DNA of 32,390 nt from Brevundimonas sp. (GTDB taxonomy: Bacteria; Pseudomonadota; Alphaproteobacteria; Caulobacterales; Caulobacteraceae), in contig SCVB01000027.1 of NCBI GenBank assembly GCA_004296955.1, forward strand, positions 1 through 32,390, given 5' to 3'. Position 1 is the first letter of the stretch. Each line of letters starts with the position of its first letter. Position numbers and translations under genes: made by a program. Below the pieces are notes generated by a model. It was not told where the DNA came from, did not search any database, and was given only the letters and a program-made list of their open reading frames with translations. This document shows, one piece after another, positions 1-8,671 of this stretch.

Positions 1-923
1 ATGCGGGTCGGACGACCCGACTTGGCGTAGTTGGCGGCCTGGGTGACCACCGACGAGGCCTCGGCCGTCAGGTCCGAACGATCCCAGTCGAAATACACCA
101 CGAACTCACGCGCGGCCGGCGCCGGGGGAGGCGGGGGAGGCGGCGGGGGAGGCGGCGGGGGCGGCGGGGGAGGCGGCGGGGGCGGCGGGGGCGGCGGGGG
201 CGGCGGCGGCGGAGCGTCGGCGCCGAACGCATAGCGCAGGCCCAGCGTCAGCGAGTGATCGGTGTAACGACCCTCGTGAGCGCCGAGGTCCAGCGCGACG
301 ATGGAAGTGTCCGTGTCGAACGACATGTTCGACATCAGATAGCGATAGGTCAGGTCGAAATGGGCCCGATCCGAGATCGACCACGCCAGGCCGGCGATGG
401 CCTGCGCCGCGAGTTCGGTCGACTCATCGTCAGCCGTCCAGGCGACGGTGCGGAAATCGCCGCGGGCGCCGTCGAAGCTGGTGCTGACCCGGTTCACGCC
501 GGCGCCGAGGCCGATGAACGGACGCAGGCTCGAGTCCGCATTTCCGAAATCAAACAGCACATTGACCATGAGGGTGCTGGCGTTGATCTCGCCCTCGGGC
601 TCGCCGCACGGGCCGACCGACGGAGTGATGGCGCAAAGGCCGACCGAGCCCGGAGCTTCCCCGAGATCACTGCCGTCCCGGTAGCCGCCCTCGATCTCCA
701 CGCGCCAGTTCTGGTCGAACCGGTAACCCATGCGGGCAAACGCCGCCCAGGTGTCGTCAACCTCGATCGAATCGAGACCCGCTCCAAAGAGCTCGACGTC
801 CGGCGAATGCCAGCCGGCGTCCACCGCGCCGTACCAGCCGTTCGGCTCAGCCGCCGCCGCGCCCGCCGACAGGGCGAGCGCCCCGGCGGCGCTTGACGCC
901 AGAATAAATGTCTTAACGCGCAT
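1..923 (-). CDS. OmpA-family outer membrane protein, C-terminus cut by window edge
   Basis: Partial gene with 307 complete codons visible. It begins with a clear signal peptide (MRVKTFILASSAAG, predicted cleavage after AAA, before EPNGWYG). An eight-strand-type beta-barrel domain follows, rich in alternating aromatic strands (WYGAVDAGW, FARMGYRF, LTLGLRYAFG). Next comes an uninterrupted run of 30 prolines (bases 123-212) and the start of an OmpA peptidoglycan-binding domain (REFVVYFDWDRSDLT). Known family role: anchoring the outer membrane to peptidoglycan. The start at 923 is supported by a GGAGGG Shine-Dalgarno sequence 9 bases upstream. The rest of the OmpA domain lies outside the window. 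The barrel and OmpA calls are secure; the physiological role is inferred from the family. Confidence 0.88.
   Translation of the reverse strand, partial: MRVKTFILASSAAGALALSAGAAAAEPNGWYGAVDAGWHSPDVELFGAGLDSIEVDDTWAAFARMGYRFDQNWRVEIEGGYRDGSDLGEAPGSVGLCAITPSVGPCGEPEGEINASTLMVNVLFDFGNADSSLRPFIGLGAGVNRVSTSFDGARGDFRTVAWTADDESTELAAQAIAGLAWSISDRAHFDLTYRYLMSNMSFDTDTSIVALDLGAHEGRYTDHSLTLGLRYAFGADAPPPPPPPPPPPPPPPPPPPPPPPPPPPPPPAPAAREFVVYFDWDRSDLTAEASSVVTQAANYAKSGRPTR
123..212 (-). repeat. Polyproline-coding tract: 30 consecutive CCN codons
   Basis: On the minus strand every codon from 212 down to 123 is CCG, CCC or CCT, giving 30 prolines in a row between the barrel and OmpA domains. The plus strand shows the matching GGCGGG/GGAGGC simple repeat. 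Such linkers are common in alphaproteobacterial OmpA proteins, but this one is long. Confidence 0.95.
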
Positions 924-1086
924 GGGTTAGTGCCCTCCGCAGCCCAAATGATATGACGGCGCACGAGCCGCCGCTGGCGCTACATAACAGCCCAGCCGTC
1001 GGAGGTCGAGACGCACGCGGTGCGAACAATCGCGAGCGTGGCCACAACGCTACACGCGTAATCCGAATGCGCCGGACAGGCGATTT

Positions 1087-1776
1087 TCAGGCCGCGCCGG
1101 TCGCCCGGAAGGGGAAGAGGGCGTCGCAAACGGCGAACTCGGCCGGCGTGTCGACGTCCCAGCTGCGTTCGAACGGCATCGGATAGGCCAGCACGCCTTC
1201 CGATTGAAAGGTCCGATCCCGGAGAAGGATGTCCGGCCGCCCGACATAGACGGCGCCGTTGATGACCACCGTCCGGTCCAGATCGGCCTGGCGTCCGGGC
1301 CCGCCGGGAATGTAGCGGCCGTCCGGCCCGACCAGGCCATAGAAGCCCGAGGGTTTGGGCAGGGGCGAGACGGATATGACCGACGGCGCCCCGGTCCGGT
1401 CGCAGAGAGCGATGGCGCCGTCGATGTCCTCGGGCGCGCGCAGCGGCGACGTAGGCTGCAGAAGGACGACATAGTCCCAAACGCCGCCGACCTCGTCGAG
1501 CGCGTGTTCGACGGCGTCGATGACGCTGGCCTCGGGACCGGAGAGATGGTCGGGACGGACGAAGGGCGGCGGCCAGCCCATCTCCGTCGCCGTGGCCGCG
1601 ACGGCGGGGTCATCGGTCGACACCACCAGATGGTCGATCAGCTGCGATCCACGCGCGGCGGTGAGGGTCCACGCCACCATCGGCCGGCCGGCCAGCAGGC
1701 GGGCGTTCTTGGCGACGAGCCGACTCGAGCCGCCGCGCGCCGGAACCACCGCAAGCACCTTGCGGCCGTCGATCAT
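1087..1776 (-). CDS. Acylneuraminate / nonulosonate cytidylyltransferase family protein
   Basis: A 229-residue protein of normal family length. The N-terminus carries the nucleotide-binding signature VVPARGGSSRLVAKN (about residues 10-24). Further on are VVSTDDP, LLQPTSPLR and, near the C-terminus, DVDTPAEF. These are the conserved blocks of NeuA/PseF/KdsB-like enzymes that activate a sugar acid with CTP to CMP-sugar. Homologues in Caulobacterales feed flagellin glycosylation (pseudaminic or legionaminic acid) or surface polysaccharide. No partner biosynthesis genes are present here, so the substrate cannot be read from the sequence. The usual Lys after GGS is Ser here, a tolerated variation. 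The gene lies between the OmpA gene and the small CxxCxGxG gene on the same strand, with gaps that suggest its own promoter. Confidence 0.82.
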   Translation of the reverse strand: MIDGRKVLAVVPARGGSSRLVAKNARLLAGRPMVAWTLTAARGSQLIDHLVVSTDDPAVAATATEMGWPPPFVRPDHLSGPEASVIDAVEHALDEVGGVWDYVVLLQPTSPLRAPEDIDGAIALCDRTGAPSVISVSPLPKPSGFYGLVGPDGRYIPGGPGRQADLDRTVVINGAVYVGRPDILLRDRTFQSEGVLAYPMPFERSWDVDTPAEFAVCDALFPFRATGAA

Positions 1777-1895
1777 GAGGTGTGACAGCGGCCGGGGCTG
1801 GACAGCCTGGGGTCGGACATGGGCAGGCCTCCGGGGCGATCAGGGACCGTCACCGTAGCGGCGTCCGGTCAAACGGCAAACAGCCGGCGGCGCGG

Positions 1896-2081
1896 TCAAC
1901 CGCCGCCGGTCCGCCCCGTCGCCTTGCCGGTCCCCTCGCAAACCGGGCAGGTCTCGCCGGACGCCACCGCGCCGACCCCCTGGCATTCCGGACACAGGGA
2001 CGGATCCGGCTGCTGCAGCGAGGCGGGGTCGACCGGACTGGACGGCGTCAGGTCCTGATCGTCGATCTCATGCTCATTCAT
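1896..2081 (-). CDS. Small protein with two CxxCxGxG zinc-finger motifs
   Basis: A 61-residue protein starting at the ATG at 2081 ([10 protein letters not shown]). The reading frame stays open upstream, but that part overlaps the argB promoter and start and looks non-coding. The C-terminal half carries CPECQGVG and CPVCEGTG, i.e. two of the four CxxCxGxG units of the DnaJ cysteine-rich domain, separated by 8 residues. Two such units can form one zinc site. There is no J domain, membrane segment or signal peptide. Stand-alone proteins of this type are usually annotated as DnaJ-like or zinc-finger hypotheticals of unknown function. It is divergent from argB with 76 bases between start codons. 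Confidence 0.7.
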   Translation of the reverse strand: MNEHEIDDQDLTPSSPVDPASLQQPDPSLCPECQGVGAVASGETCPVCEGTGKATGRTGGG

Positions 2082-2157
2082 ACCCGCAGCAACGGGCCGG
2101 GAGCGCGCCGGTTTCATGATGACAGCGGCCGGGCCTCGCTTTAGGGACGGGCGCATC

Positions 2158-3084
2158 ATGGACGAGACCGAACGCCAATCCGAAGACCGCGGCTGGGACA
2201 CGGCGAAGACGCTCGCCGAGGCCCTGCCCTACATCCAGATCTATGACCGCAAGACCGTGGTCATCAAATACGGCGGCCACGCCATGGGCGAGAGCGCCGT
2301 GGCCCGGCAGTTCGCCGCCGACGTGGTCTTGCTGAAGCTGATGGGGGTCAATCCGGTCGTGGTCCACGGCGGCGGGCCCCAGATCAGCGCCATGCTGGAC
2401 AAGGCCGGGGTGAAGTCGGCCTTCGTCGACGGCCTGAGGGTCACGGACGCCGACACCATGCAGGTGGCCGAGATGGTCCTGTCCGGCGCGGTCAACAAGG
2501 AGATCGCCCACTGGATCACCATGGCCGGCCGCGAGGCCGATGTCCGCGGCGTCGGCCTGTCGGGCAAGGACGCCGGCCTACTGACGGTCGAGAAGACCAA
2601 GCGGACCAAGCGCGATCCCGACAGCATGATCGAACATGAGGTCGATCTGGGCTTCGTCGGCGAACCGACGCGGGTCGATCCCAAGCTCATCAAACGTCTG
2701 CTGGAATCCGACGCCGACTGGGTGCCGGTCATCGCCCCCATCGGCGTGGCCGAGGACGGCCAGACCTACAACGTCAACGCCGACACCGTCGCCGGCGCGG
2801 TCGCGGGGTCGCTGGGCGCCAAACGCATGCTGCTGTTGACCGACGTGCCCGGGGTCAAGGGCGCGGACGGCGAGATCATCCGCCAGATGACCGTCGGCGA
2901 GGCGGCGCAGCTGATCGAGGACGGCGTCGCCACCGGCGGCATGATCCCGAAGCTGCAGACGGCCATGGCCGCGGTGCGCGACGGCGTCGAAGCCGTGGTC
3001 ATCCTCGACGGTCGCCGCCCCCACGCCATGCTGGTCGAACTGTTCACCGAACACGGCGCCGGCACCCTGGTGAAGGCGGAATGA
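2158..3084 (+). CDS. argB: Acetylglutamate kinase
   Basis: Second step of arginine synthesis: phosphorylates N-acetylglutamate with ATP in the cytoplasm. The chosen ATG at 2158 gives 308 residues, follows AGGGACGGG, and fits the family length; an earlier in-frame ATG at 2116 would add 14 unlikely residues. Amino acid kinase motifs are clear: VVIKYGG (34-40), VVVHGGGP (68-74), GLRVTD (92-97) and a C-terminal [11 protein letters not shown] block. The N-terminal helix [16 protein letters not shown] resembles arginine-sensitive hexameric ArgB enzymes, so feedback inhibition by arginine is likely (inference). The stop overlaps the next gene (ATGA at 3081-3084), so argB heads a coupled unit with the HAD gene and dapD. 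Confidence 0.96.
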   Translation: MDETERQSEDRGWDTAKTLAEALPYIQIYDRKTVVIKYGGHAMGESAVARQFAADVVLLKLMGVNPVVVHGGGPQISAMLDKAGVKSAFVDGLRVTDADTMQVAEMVLSGAVNKEIAHWITMAGREADVRGVGLSGKDAGLLTVEKTKRTKRDPDSMIEHEVDLGFVGEPTRVDPKLIKRLLESDADWVPVIAPIGVAEDGQTYNVNADTVAGAVAGSLGAKRMLLLTDVPGVKGADGEIIRQMTVGEAAQLIEDGVATGGMIPKLQTAMAAVRDGVEAVVILDGRRPHAMLVELFTEHGAGTLVKAE

Positions 3085-3772
3085 CGGCGGAGCCGCTCGG
3101 CCGGACGGAATACGGCGCCGATCTGCGCCACGTCCGCAGCTGGGTCTTCGACCTCGACGACACCCTGTATCCGCCGGAGAGCCAGTTCATGCGGCTCATC
3201 CAGCAGCGCATCAACGACTATGTCGTGCGCACGGCCGGCCTGCCCGCGGACGAGGCGATGACGGTGCAGAAGGGCTATCTGCGCGACTACGGCACCTCCC
3301 TTGCGGGGCTGATGGCCCACTACCGGATCGATCCGCACGACTTTCTGGCCGAGGTGCATGATGTGCCCCTGGACGTGCTCAGGCCGGACCCGGGCCTGCG
3401 CGCCGCGCTGGAAAGGCTGGACGGTCCGCGCATCGTCTTCACCAACGGCTCGATGGCCCACGCCCGGCGGGTGGTCGAGAAGCTGGAACTGTCGGACCTG
3501 TTCGACGGCCTGTTCTCGCTGGAGGACGCCGACCTGATCCCCAAGCCCGACCCGCGCACCTTCGACCGCATGACCGCCCGCTTCGGTCTCGACCCGGCGA
3601 CCGCCGCCTTCTTCGAGGATACGGTGCGCAATCTGCCGCCGGCCAAGGCGATCGGCATGACCACCGTCCTGGTCGGACCGCACGCTCTTGAGGCGGACAC
3701 GCCACACGCCGACCACCGGGCCGCCGCGCTCGGCCCCTTCCTCGCCACCGCCTGCCTGCCCGGAGACGCCTG

Positions 3773-3773
<1 letters not shown>
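3081..3773 (+). CDS. HAD-superfamily pyrimidine 5'-nucleotidase
   Basis: A 230-residue HAD hydrolase. Motif I is FDLDDT (nucleophile D24, acid/base D26), followed by LYPPES, typical of the pyrimidine 5'-nucleotidase subfamily related to yeast Sdt1. Motif II is VFTNGS, motif III is the Lys in PKPDPRTF, and motif IV is FFEDT. A helical cap lies between motifs I and II. The known family activity is dephosphorylation of pyrimidine monophosphates, or broad phosphatase and detoxification activity. The gene overlaps argB (ATGA) and dapD (TGATG), so it is almost certainly translated from the same message. Its link to arginine or DAP synthesis is positional only; the true substrate is unknown. Confidence 0.88.
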
Positions 3774-4630
<857 letters not shown>

Positions 4631-4632
4631 GC

Positions 4633-4644
4633 CCGCCTAGGCGG
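4633..4644. terminator. 12-bp palindrome CCGCCTAGGCGG at a convergent gene junction
   Basis: A perfect inverted repeat just after the dapD stop. It includes the stop codon of the convergent lipoprotein gene. It could form a short GC stem acting on both transcripts, but there is no T-tract and the loop would be minimal, so terminator function is only suggested. Confidence 0.3.
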
Positions 4645-6007
4645 CTTCCGGCGTCTCCTCATCTTCCTCATCCTCGGGCGTGGGGACATCGACGACCGGA
4701 GCTCCGGGAGTCGACGTTTCCGCAGCCGGGGCTTCGGTAGCCGGGGTTTCGGGCGTCGGCGTTTCCTCGGCCGTGGCTCCGGGCATCGGCGTTCCCGCAG
4801 CCGGGGCTTGCAGGCGAAGTCGCAGGGCGTCGTTTTCCTGCTTCAGACGGGCATTCTCCTCGTCGCGATCAGCCTGACGGCGCCGCTCCGCCGCGTCCAG
4901 AAACGCCGTTTCAAGCGCGCTCGCGCGCGCGCCGACCGAGGGTTCCGCGACCGCCAGTTCTGCGAGTTTCGCGACAACCGTCTCGCGGTTCCGGTCATAG
5001 GCGGCGACGAGACTCGGTGCCCTGGCAGTGACCACCTGGCGAACAGCGCAGGTCGCGGCCGCGCAATCGGGCGTGCGGGACAGCCACAACAGATGGGCGG
5101 CCGCGTCCTCATTGAGCGTGCCGACCCGGTTCACGGTGGTCGCATCGTTGTTGAGCACGCTTTCCAGCCCGGCCAGCAGGGATTGGCCGGCGATCGTAGT
5201 GCGATCCGGATCCTCCGCCCGCGTTCTCTCCGTCACCGCGTCGTTTATGATCGCCCGGATTCCCACCGGGGTGCACGCGAGCGCATAGGATTGCACGAGC
5301 GACTCGATATTCTGGTGGGTGGGACGTCTGAGAACGTCGCTGTTCGCCTCGGACAGAAGCCGCCTCTGCCTCGCATCCACCAGCCCCCGAACCGTGGACG
5401 GCGCAGGGCTGAGCAACAGCAGAACCGTGGCCGCGTCCACCGTTTCGTTGAGAGCGGCCTGCGTTCCCGCCAACACCGCCAGCGCCTTCGCGGGGCTGCC
5501 AGTCAGGCCCATGATGACGCTGCTGTAGTCGCCGATGGTGTTGAGGGCGGACTGACCGAAGTCCGCCCCGCCCGCTATGCCGTCCAGTCGACGAAAATAG
5601 GCGTCGCACAACCTGTTGACCTGAATCACCCGGTCTCCGAGGTAGTCCTTCAGCAGCAGATTGTAGGTGCTCGAATCCAGCGCGAAGACACCGGGGTCGG
5701 CGGTGTTTCCCTCGCCCCGGGTCATGATCGTGTATGTGAGCAGATCGCCGGGGTCGTTGTTCAGCGCCGTCGGAAAGATGTCGGTTTCCGGCCGGAGGAC
5801 CACATACAGATCCGCCTCCGTTTTTCCGACAAACGGCTCGACGCGGCTGAGAACCTCGCTGTTGTAGGTGAGGCGAGCCTTCTCCTGCGCAAAGATCGGG
5901 TCGGACCAGATGTCGACCTGACGGGGTTGAAGGTTGCCGAAAAGCGTTCCGTTCGCGCACCCTCCAGTGAGCACGCACAGAAGGATAGCGAGCCACAACC
6001 GGATCAT
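4637..6007 (-). CDS. Putative large lipoprotein of unknown function with coiled coil and acidic low-complexity tail
   Basis: A 456-residue protein I do not recognise. The start at 6007 (MIRLWLAILLCVLTGGC) is preferred over an in-frame upstream start at 6034. It gives a clean lipoprotein signal peptide ending in LTGGC and is preceded by AGGGG on the minus strand. The mature part is soluble-looking with scattered Cys residues. Next is a predicted coiled coil (AERRRQADRDEENARLKQEN), then a tail rich in Pro, Thr, Glu and Ala made of loose TPxTP/APAAET repeats ending in a run of acidic residues. Base composition is visibly more A/T-rich than that of neighbours such as dapD. Likely membrane-anchored in the periplasm or outer membrane. 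It could be part of an envelope or regulatory assembly; no function is assigned. Confidence 0.72.
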   Translation of the reverse strand: MIRLWLAILLCVLTGGCANGTLFGNLQPRQVDIWSDPIFAQEKARLTYNSEVLSRVEPFVGKTEADLYVVLRPETDIFPTALNNDPGDLLTYTIMTRGEGNTADPGVFALDSSTYNLLLKDYLGDRVIQVNRLCDAYFRRLDGIAGGADFGQSALNTIGDYSSVIMGLTGSPAKALAVLAGTQAALNETVDAATVLLLLSPAPSTVRGLVDARQRRLLSEANSDVLRRPTHQNIESLVQSYALACTPVGIRAIINDAVTERTRAEDPDRTTIAGQSLLAGLESVLNNDATTVNRVGTLNEDAAAHLLWLSRTPDCAAATCAVRQVVTARAPSLVAAYDRNRETVVAKLAELAVAEPSVGARASALETAFLDAAERRRQADRDEENARLKQENDALRLRLQAPAAGTPMPGATAEETPTPETPATEAPAAETSTPGAPVVDVPTPEDEEDEETPEAA

Positions 6008-6032
6008 TTGATTTCCCCTACGCCTCAGGGGC

Positions 6033-6062
6033 ATTAAAAAACGGCGTTACGCTAGGAGTCAA
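6033..6062 (-). promoter_or_regulatory. Sigma70-like promoter for the large lipoprotein gene
   Basis: On the minus strand TTGACT (6062-6057) is followed after 18 bases by TTTAAT (6038-6033). Each matches five of six bases of the housekeeping -35 and -10 consensus. It lies 26 bases upstream of the start codon at 6007. It stands out in an otherwise GC-rich region. Confidence 0.6.
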
Positions 6063-6096
6063 TAGCTTACGGTAGCTCGAATCTTGGAGATCAACC

Positions 6097-7317
6097 TCAG
6101 CTTGCCGCCAGCCGCACCAGCTTGCCGTCGGTCTCATCGGTGATGGCCCAGACCGCGCCGTCGGCCGCCACGGCGACATCGCGGATCCGTTCGCCGAGGT
6201 CGGTCATCAGTCGCTCCTCGCCGACGACGCGGTTCCCCTCGAGCACCAGGCGGGCGATGTGCTTCTCCTTCAGCCCGGCCACCAGCAGGTTGCCGCGCCA
6301 GCCGGGGAACATCGCCCCGTCGTAGATCGTCATGCCGCCGGGCGCGATCACCGGGTCCCAGTAGTAGACCGGCTGTTCCGTTCCCGCGCGGGCGGTCAGG
6401 CCGGCGTTGATCGGGGCGCCGCGATATTCGATCCCGTAGGCCACGTCCGGCCAGCCGTAGTTGAGGCCGGCGCGGTCCAGATTGATCTCGTCGCCGCCCC
6501 GCGTGCCGTGCTCGACGGTCCAGACGTCGCCGTTCGATGCGATGGCGATCCCCTGCACGTTGCGGTGGCCCAGCGACCAGATCTCCGGCAGGGCGCCGGC
6601 GCGGCCGACGAAGGGATTGTCGGAGGGGACCGAGCCGTCGGCGTTGATCCGGATGGTCTTGCCCATGTGCGAGCCCAGGTCCTGGGCCTGGGGCCGCATC
6701 GGCGCGTCGGACCGCTCGCCGAGGGTGATGAACAGCCTGCCGTCAGGGGCGAAGGCCAGGGACGAGCCGAAATGCTTGTCGCCGTCATAGGTCGGCGTGG
6801 CGCGGAAGATCACCTGGACTCCCTCGACCCGCATCCCGTCGTCCGAAAGCCGGCCGCGCGCCACCGAGGTGGCGTTGCCGCCTTCACGGGGTTCGGCATA
6901 GCTCCAGTAGATCATCCGGTCCTGGCCGAAGCCCGGGCCGGTCACGACGTCCAGCAGGCCGCCCTGGCCGCGGGAATCGACGGCGGGCAGGCCGGCGACC
7001 GGCTCCCCGACGGCGCCCTCGGCGGTGATGATGCGCAGGCGGCCGGGTCGTTCGGTCACCAGCCAGCGGCCGTCCGGCAGCAGGGCCAGGCCCCAGGGCT
7101 CAACCAGCCCCGAGGCCACCACCGTATGGGCCAGCGGCGCCTCGGTGCGCACGCCGGGCGCGCGGGTCTGGCCCGGGAAGGCGGGCTGCTGCTCTGCGCC
7201 GTTGGCGGGGCGGGTCTCGACCGGATCGCCGGGCCGCGCCTCATCCTGTCCCGGGGCGGCGCAGGCGGCGGCCAGGGCGACGGCGGACACGGAGACGGCG
7301 AGGACGAGCAGGCGCAT
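6097..7317 (-). CDS. PQQ-dependent aldose sugar dehydrogenase family lipoprotein (beta-propeller)
   Basis: The start at 7317 gives 406 residues with a lipoprotein signal (MRLLVLAVSVSAVALAAAC, lipidated Cys at 19). An upstream in-frame extension to 7425 is less likely. The body has the six-bladed soluble glucose/aldose dehydrogenase fold. Diagnostic segments are LVEPWGLALLPDGRWLVTER, GQGGLLDVV, SLGHRNVQGIA, EHGTRGGDEINLDRAGLNYG and DPVIAPGGMTIYDG. Known relatives (E. coli YliI/Asd) bind PQQ and calcium and oxidise aldoses in the periplasm, passing electrons to quinone. Whether this organism makes PQQ is not visible here. A short mature linker rich in Pro/Glu separates the lipid anchor from the propeller. 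It appears monocistronic. Confidence 0.88.
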   Translation of the reverse strand: MRLLVLAVSVSAVALAAACAAPGQDEARPGDPVETRPANGAEQQPAFPGQTRAPGVRTEAPLAHTVVASGLVEPWGLALLPDGRWLVTERPGRLRIITAEGAVGEPVAGLPAVDSRGQGGLLDVVTGPGFGQDRMIYWSYAEPREGGNATSVARGRLSDDGMRVEGVQVIFRATPTYDGDKHFGSSLAFAPDGRLFITLGERSDAPMRPQAQDLGSHMGKTIRINADGSVPSDNPFVGRAGALPEIWSLGHRNVQGIAIASNGDVWTVEHGTRGGDEINLDRAGLNYGWPDVAYGIEYRGAPINAGLTARAGTEQPVYYWDPVIAPGGMTIYDGAMFPGWRGNLLVAGLKEKHIARLVLEGNRVVGEERLMTDLGERIRDVAVAADGAVWAITDETDGKLVRLAAS

Positions 7318-7434
7318 GGGAAACCCCTTGAAGCGGACGCGGAACGAACGGTCGCCCCAGCCTAGCCGTTCCGTCCCGACGGCGTCACCCGCATGCGACG
7401 CAAGGCCCCGGTTCGACAGCCGCATGAAGGCGGC

Positions 7435-7463
7435 TTGAAACCGCCACCTCCGGCCTATATAGG
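7435..7463 (+). promoter_or_regulatory. Promoter-like element upstream of tRNA gene
   Basis: TTGAAA (7435-7440) is followed after 17 bases by TATAGG (7458-7463), embedded in a CTATATAGG stretch. It lies about 64 bases upstream of the tRNA. The -10 region sits in a perfect 12-bp palindrome (GCCTATATAGGC, 7453-7464). A GC hairpin (7474-7480 with 7493-7499) lies in the presumed leader. Confidence 0.5.
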
Positions 7464-7526
7464 CACCGCTCTTCCGGCGGACAGACCAGTTCCCGCCGGG
7501 ACTCGAGCGACGCGATCGTCAAACGG

Positions 7527-7603
7527 GGCTGGGTAGCTCAGCTGGTTAGAGCGGTGGATTCATAACCCACAGGTCGGCGGTTCGAGCCCGCCTCCAGCCA
7601 CCA
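7527..7603 (+). tRNA. tRNA with CAT anticodon, probably elongator tRNA-Met
   Basis: A 77-base cloverleaf with encoded CCA. The acceptor is GGCTGGG/TCCAGCC (one G-U pair). The D arm is GCTC/GAGC. The anticodon stem-loop is GTGGA-TTCATAA-CCCAC with CAT at 7561-7563. The T arm is GGCGG-TTCGAGC-CCGCC, with discriminator A. The acceptor begins G-C, so it is not obviously initiator. CAT could also be tRNA-Ile2 with lysidine, so Met is probable, not certain. Base pair 31-39 reads A-C, a mismatch at the base of the anticodon loop. Confidence 0.93.
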
Positions 7604-7668
7604 TTTCCGCAACCTGTCACGCTTCCCCGCGTTAACCGCCAAGGTTCAACGCTGAACGGGGATTTTCC

Positions 7669-7935
7669 ATGCGCATCCAGACCCTCACCCTCGCCGCCAC
7701 CTTCGCCGCTCTGGCTCTGGGCGCCGCGGCCTGCACGCCGGCGGAGAAGAACGAAGCCCAGGCGGACGCTGATAATGCGGGCGCCGCGATCCAGGAAGAG
7801 GCCGCCCAGGTCGGCTCGGCCATCGCCGCCGGGGCCAGCGAGGCGGCCCAGGAGGTCGACGAGGCCACCGACGAACTGGCGCAGAAGGCCGACGAACAGA
7901 AGGCCGAGACCGCGACCGACGAAAAGGGCAACTAG
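7669..7935 (+). CDS. Small Ala/Glu-rich lipoprotein
   Basis: An 88-residue protein with a lipoprotein signal peptide (MRIQTLTLAATFAALALG, then AAAC with Cys at 22). The mature part is about 66 residues, almost entirely Ala, Glu, Asp, Gln and Lys, with predicted helix and heptad-like spacing (AAQVGSAIAAGASEAAQEV, ATDELAQKADEQ). It resembles small entericidin/Lpp-like or YtxH-like helical lipoproteins, but I cannot assign a family. GGGGA lies upstream of the ATG. It is likely an abundant envelope protein (inference). A GC hairpin follows the gene. Confidence 0.75.
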   Translation: MRIQTLTLAATFAALALGAAACTPAEKNEAQADADNAGAAIQEEAAQVGSAIAAGASEAAQEVDEATDELAQKADEQKAETATDEKGN

Positions 7936-7953
7936 GCCCGTCGCGCTCAAGCA

Positions 7954-7974
7954 GGCCGCGACCGCGTCGCGGCC
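7954..7974. terminator. GC-rich hairpin between convergent genes
   Basis: GGCCGCGAC (7954-7962), loop CGC, then GTCGCGGCC (7966-7974): a perfect 9-bp stem. It lies 18 bases after the small lipoprotein stop and 9 bases before the tlpA-like stop, so it could end both transcripts. Only a short TT follows, so it is not a classical T-tailed terminator. Confidence 0.6.
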
Positions 7975-7983
7975 GTTAGCGCA

Positions 7984-8610
7984 TCAGGAGGCCGGCTCCG
8001 CCAGAAGCGCGTCCATCAGGGCGCGCGCCTCGGGGCTGGCCCAGTCGGCCTCGCCGGAGAAGTGGGCGCGGATGCGGCCCTGGCGGTCAAGGATCACCGT
8101 CTGTGGCATCTTGCCCTCGCCGGGCAGTTCGAACGGCAGCTGGAATTTCATGTCGCTGTAGAGCGGCAGGGGTTCATGGACGTCGATGAAGCTGCGCGCG
8201 TCGGCCAGGCCGTCGGCGGTGGCGTCGACATTGATCGGCAGCACCACCAGATCGCGGCTGGCGTAGGCTTCGGACAGCCGGGCGAGGGTCGGCATCTCGG
8301 TGCGGCAGGGCGCGCACCACATGGCCCAGAGGTTGACCACCACCACCTTGCCGCGGAAATCCGCGAAGGTCGCGTTCGCCCCGTCGCGGGTCTTGAAGAC
8401 GTAGGCGGGGGCCATCGGAATGGCCTCGGGCGTCTCCAGCCGGGTCAGGGAGCCGGTGGCGAAACGGGCCAGCGCGCTTTTGGCCGCAGGTTCGGGCGTT
8501 GCGGCTTTGAAGAAGGCGTCGCGATTGGCGTATAGCAGCCCGGCGCCGACGATCATGCCGATCACCAGCGCGCCCGCGATCGCTATCCCTGCCGCCTTCG
8601 AGCCCTTCAT
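7984..8610 (-). CDS. tlpA: TlpA-family membrane-anchored thiol:disulfide oxidoreductase
   Basis: A 208-residue thioredoxin-fold protein. An uncleaved N-terminal membrane segment (about 8-28) places the thioredoxin domain in the periplasm. The active site is WCAPC (98-102) within [17 protein letters not shown]. The cis-Pro region is [13 protein letters not shown]. Known relatives reduce disulfides during cytochrome c or CuA-oxidase maturation. The ATG at 8610 is chosen because GGGGAAGG lies 8 bases upstream; a TTG two codons earlier (8616) is less likely. The gene is divergent from argH: its ATG shares the CATG at 8608-8611 with an alternative argH ATG. Confidence 0.9.
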   Translation of the reverse strand: MKGSKAAGIAIAGALVIGMIVGAGLLYANRDAFFKAATPEPAAKSALARFATGSLTRLETPEAIPMAPAYVFKTRDGANATFADFRGKVVVVNLWAMWCAPCRTEMPTLARLSEAYASRDLVVLPINVDATADGLADARSFIDVHEPLPLYSDMKFQLPFELPGEGKMPQTVILDRQGRIRAHFSGEADWASPEARALMDALLAEPAS

Positions 8611-8671
8611 GACCAAGCCTTCCCCGTCGCCAGCGACAGTTAAGCCTTCTCCGAACGCGGAAGGTCAAGAC

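Noticed and set aside
31-234. Short plus-strand frame with a long glycine run
   Set aside because: It is the complement of the polyproline linker of the OmpA gene; signal peptide, Shine-Dalgarno and both domains support the minus strand.
7632-7650. TTAAC near the small lipoprotein as a CtrA box
   Set aside because: The partner half-site seven bases away is not TTAA-like on either strand.
7546-7950. Minus-strand frame overlapping the tRNA and small lipoprotein
   Set aside because: Its N-terminus is encoded by the tRNA gene complement and the rest is antisense to a protein with a clear lipobox.
8420-8671. Upstream extension of the argH frame
   Set aside because: The part before 8609 is antisense to tlpA, and the part up to 8671 is Pro/Ser-rich and lacks similarity; MWGGRF with a Shine-Dalgarno sequence marks the start.
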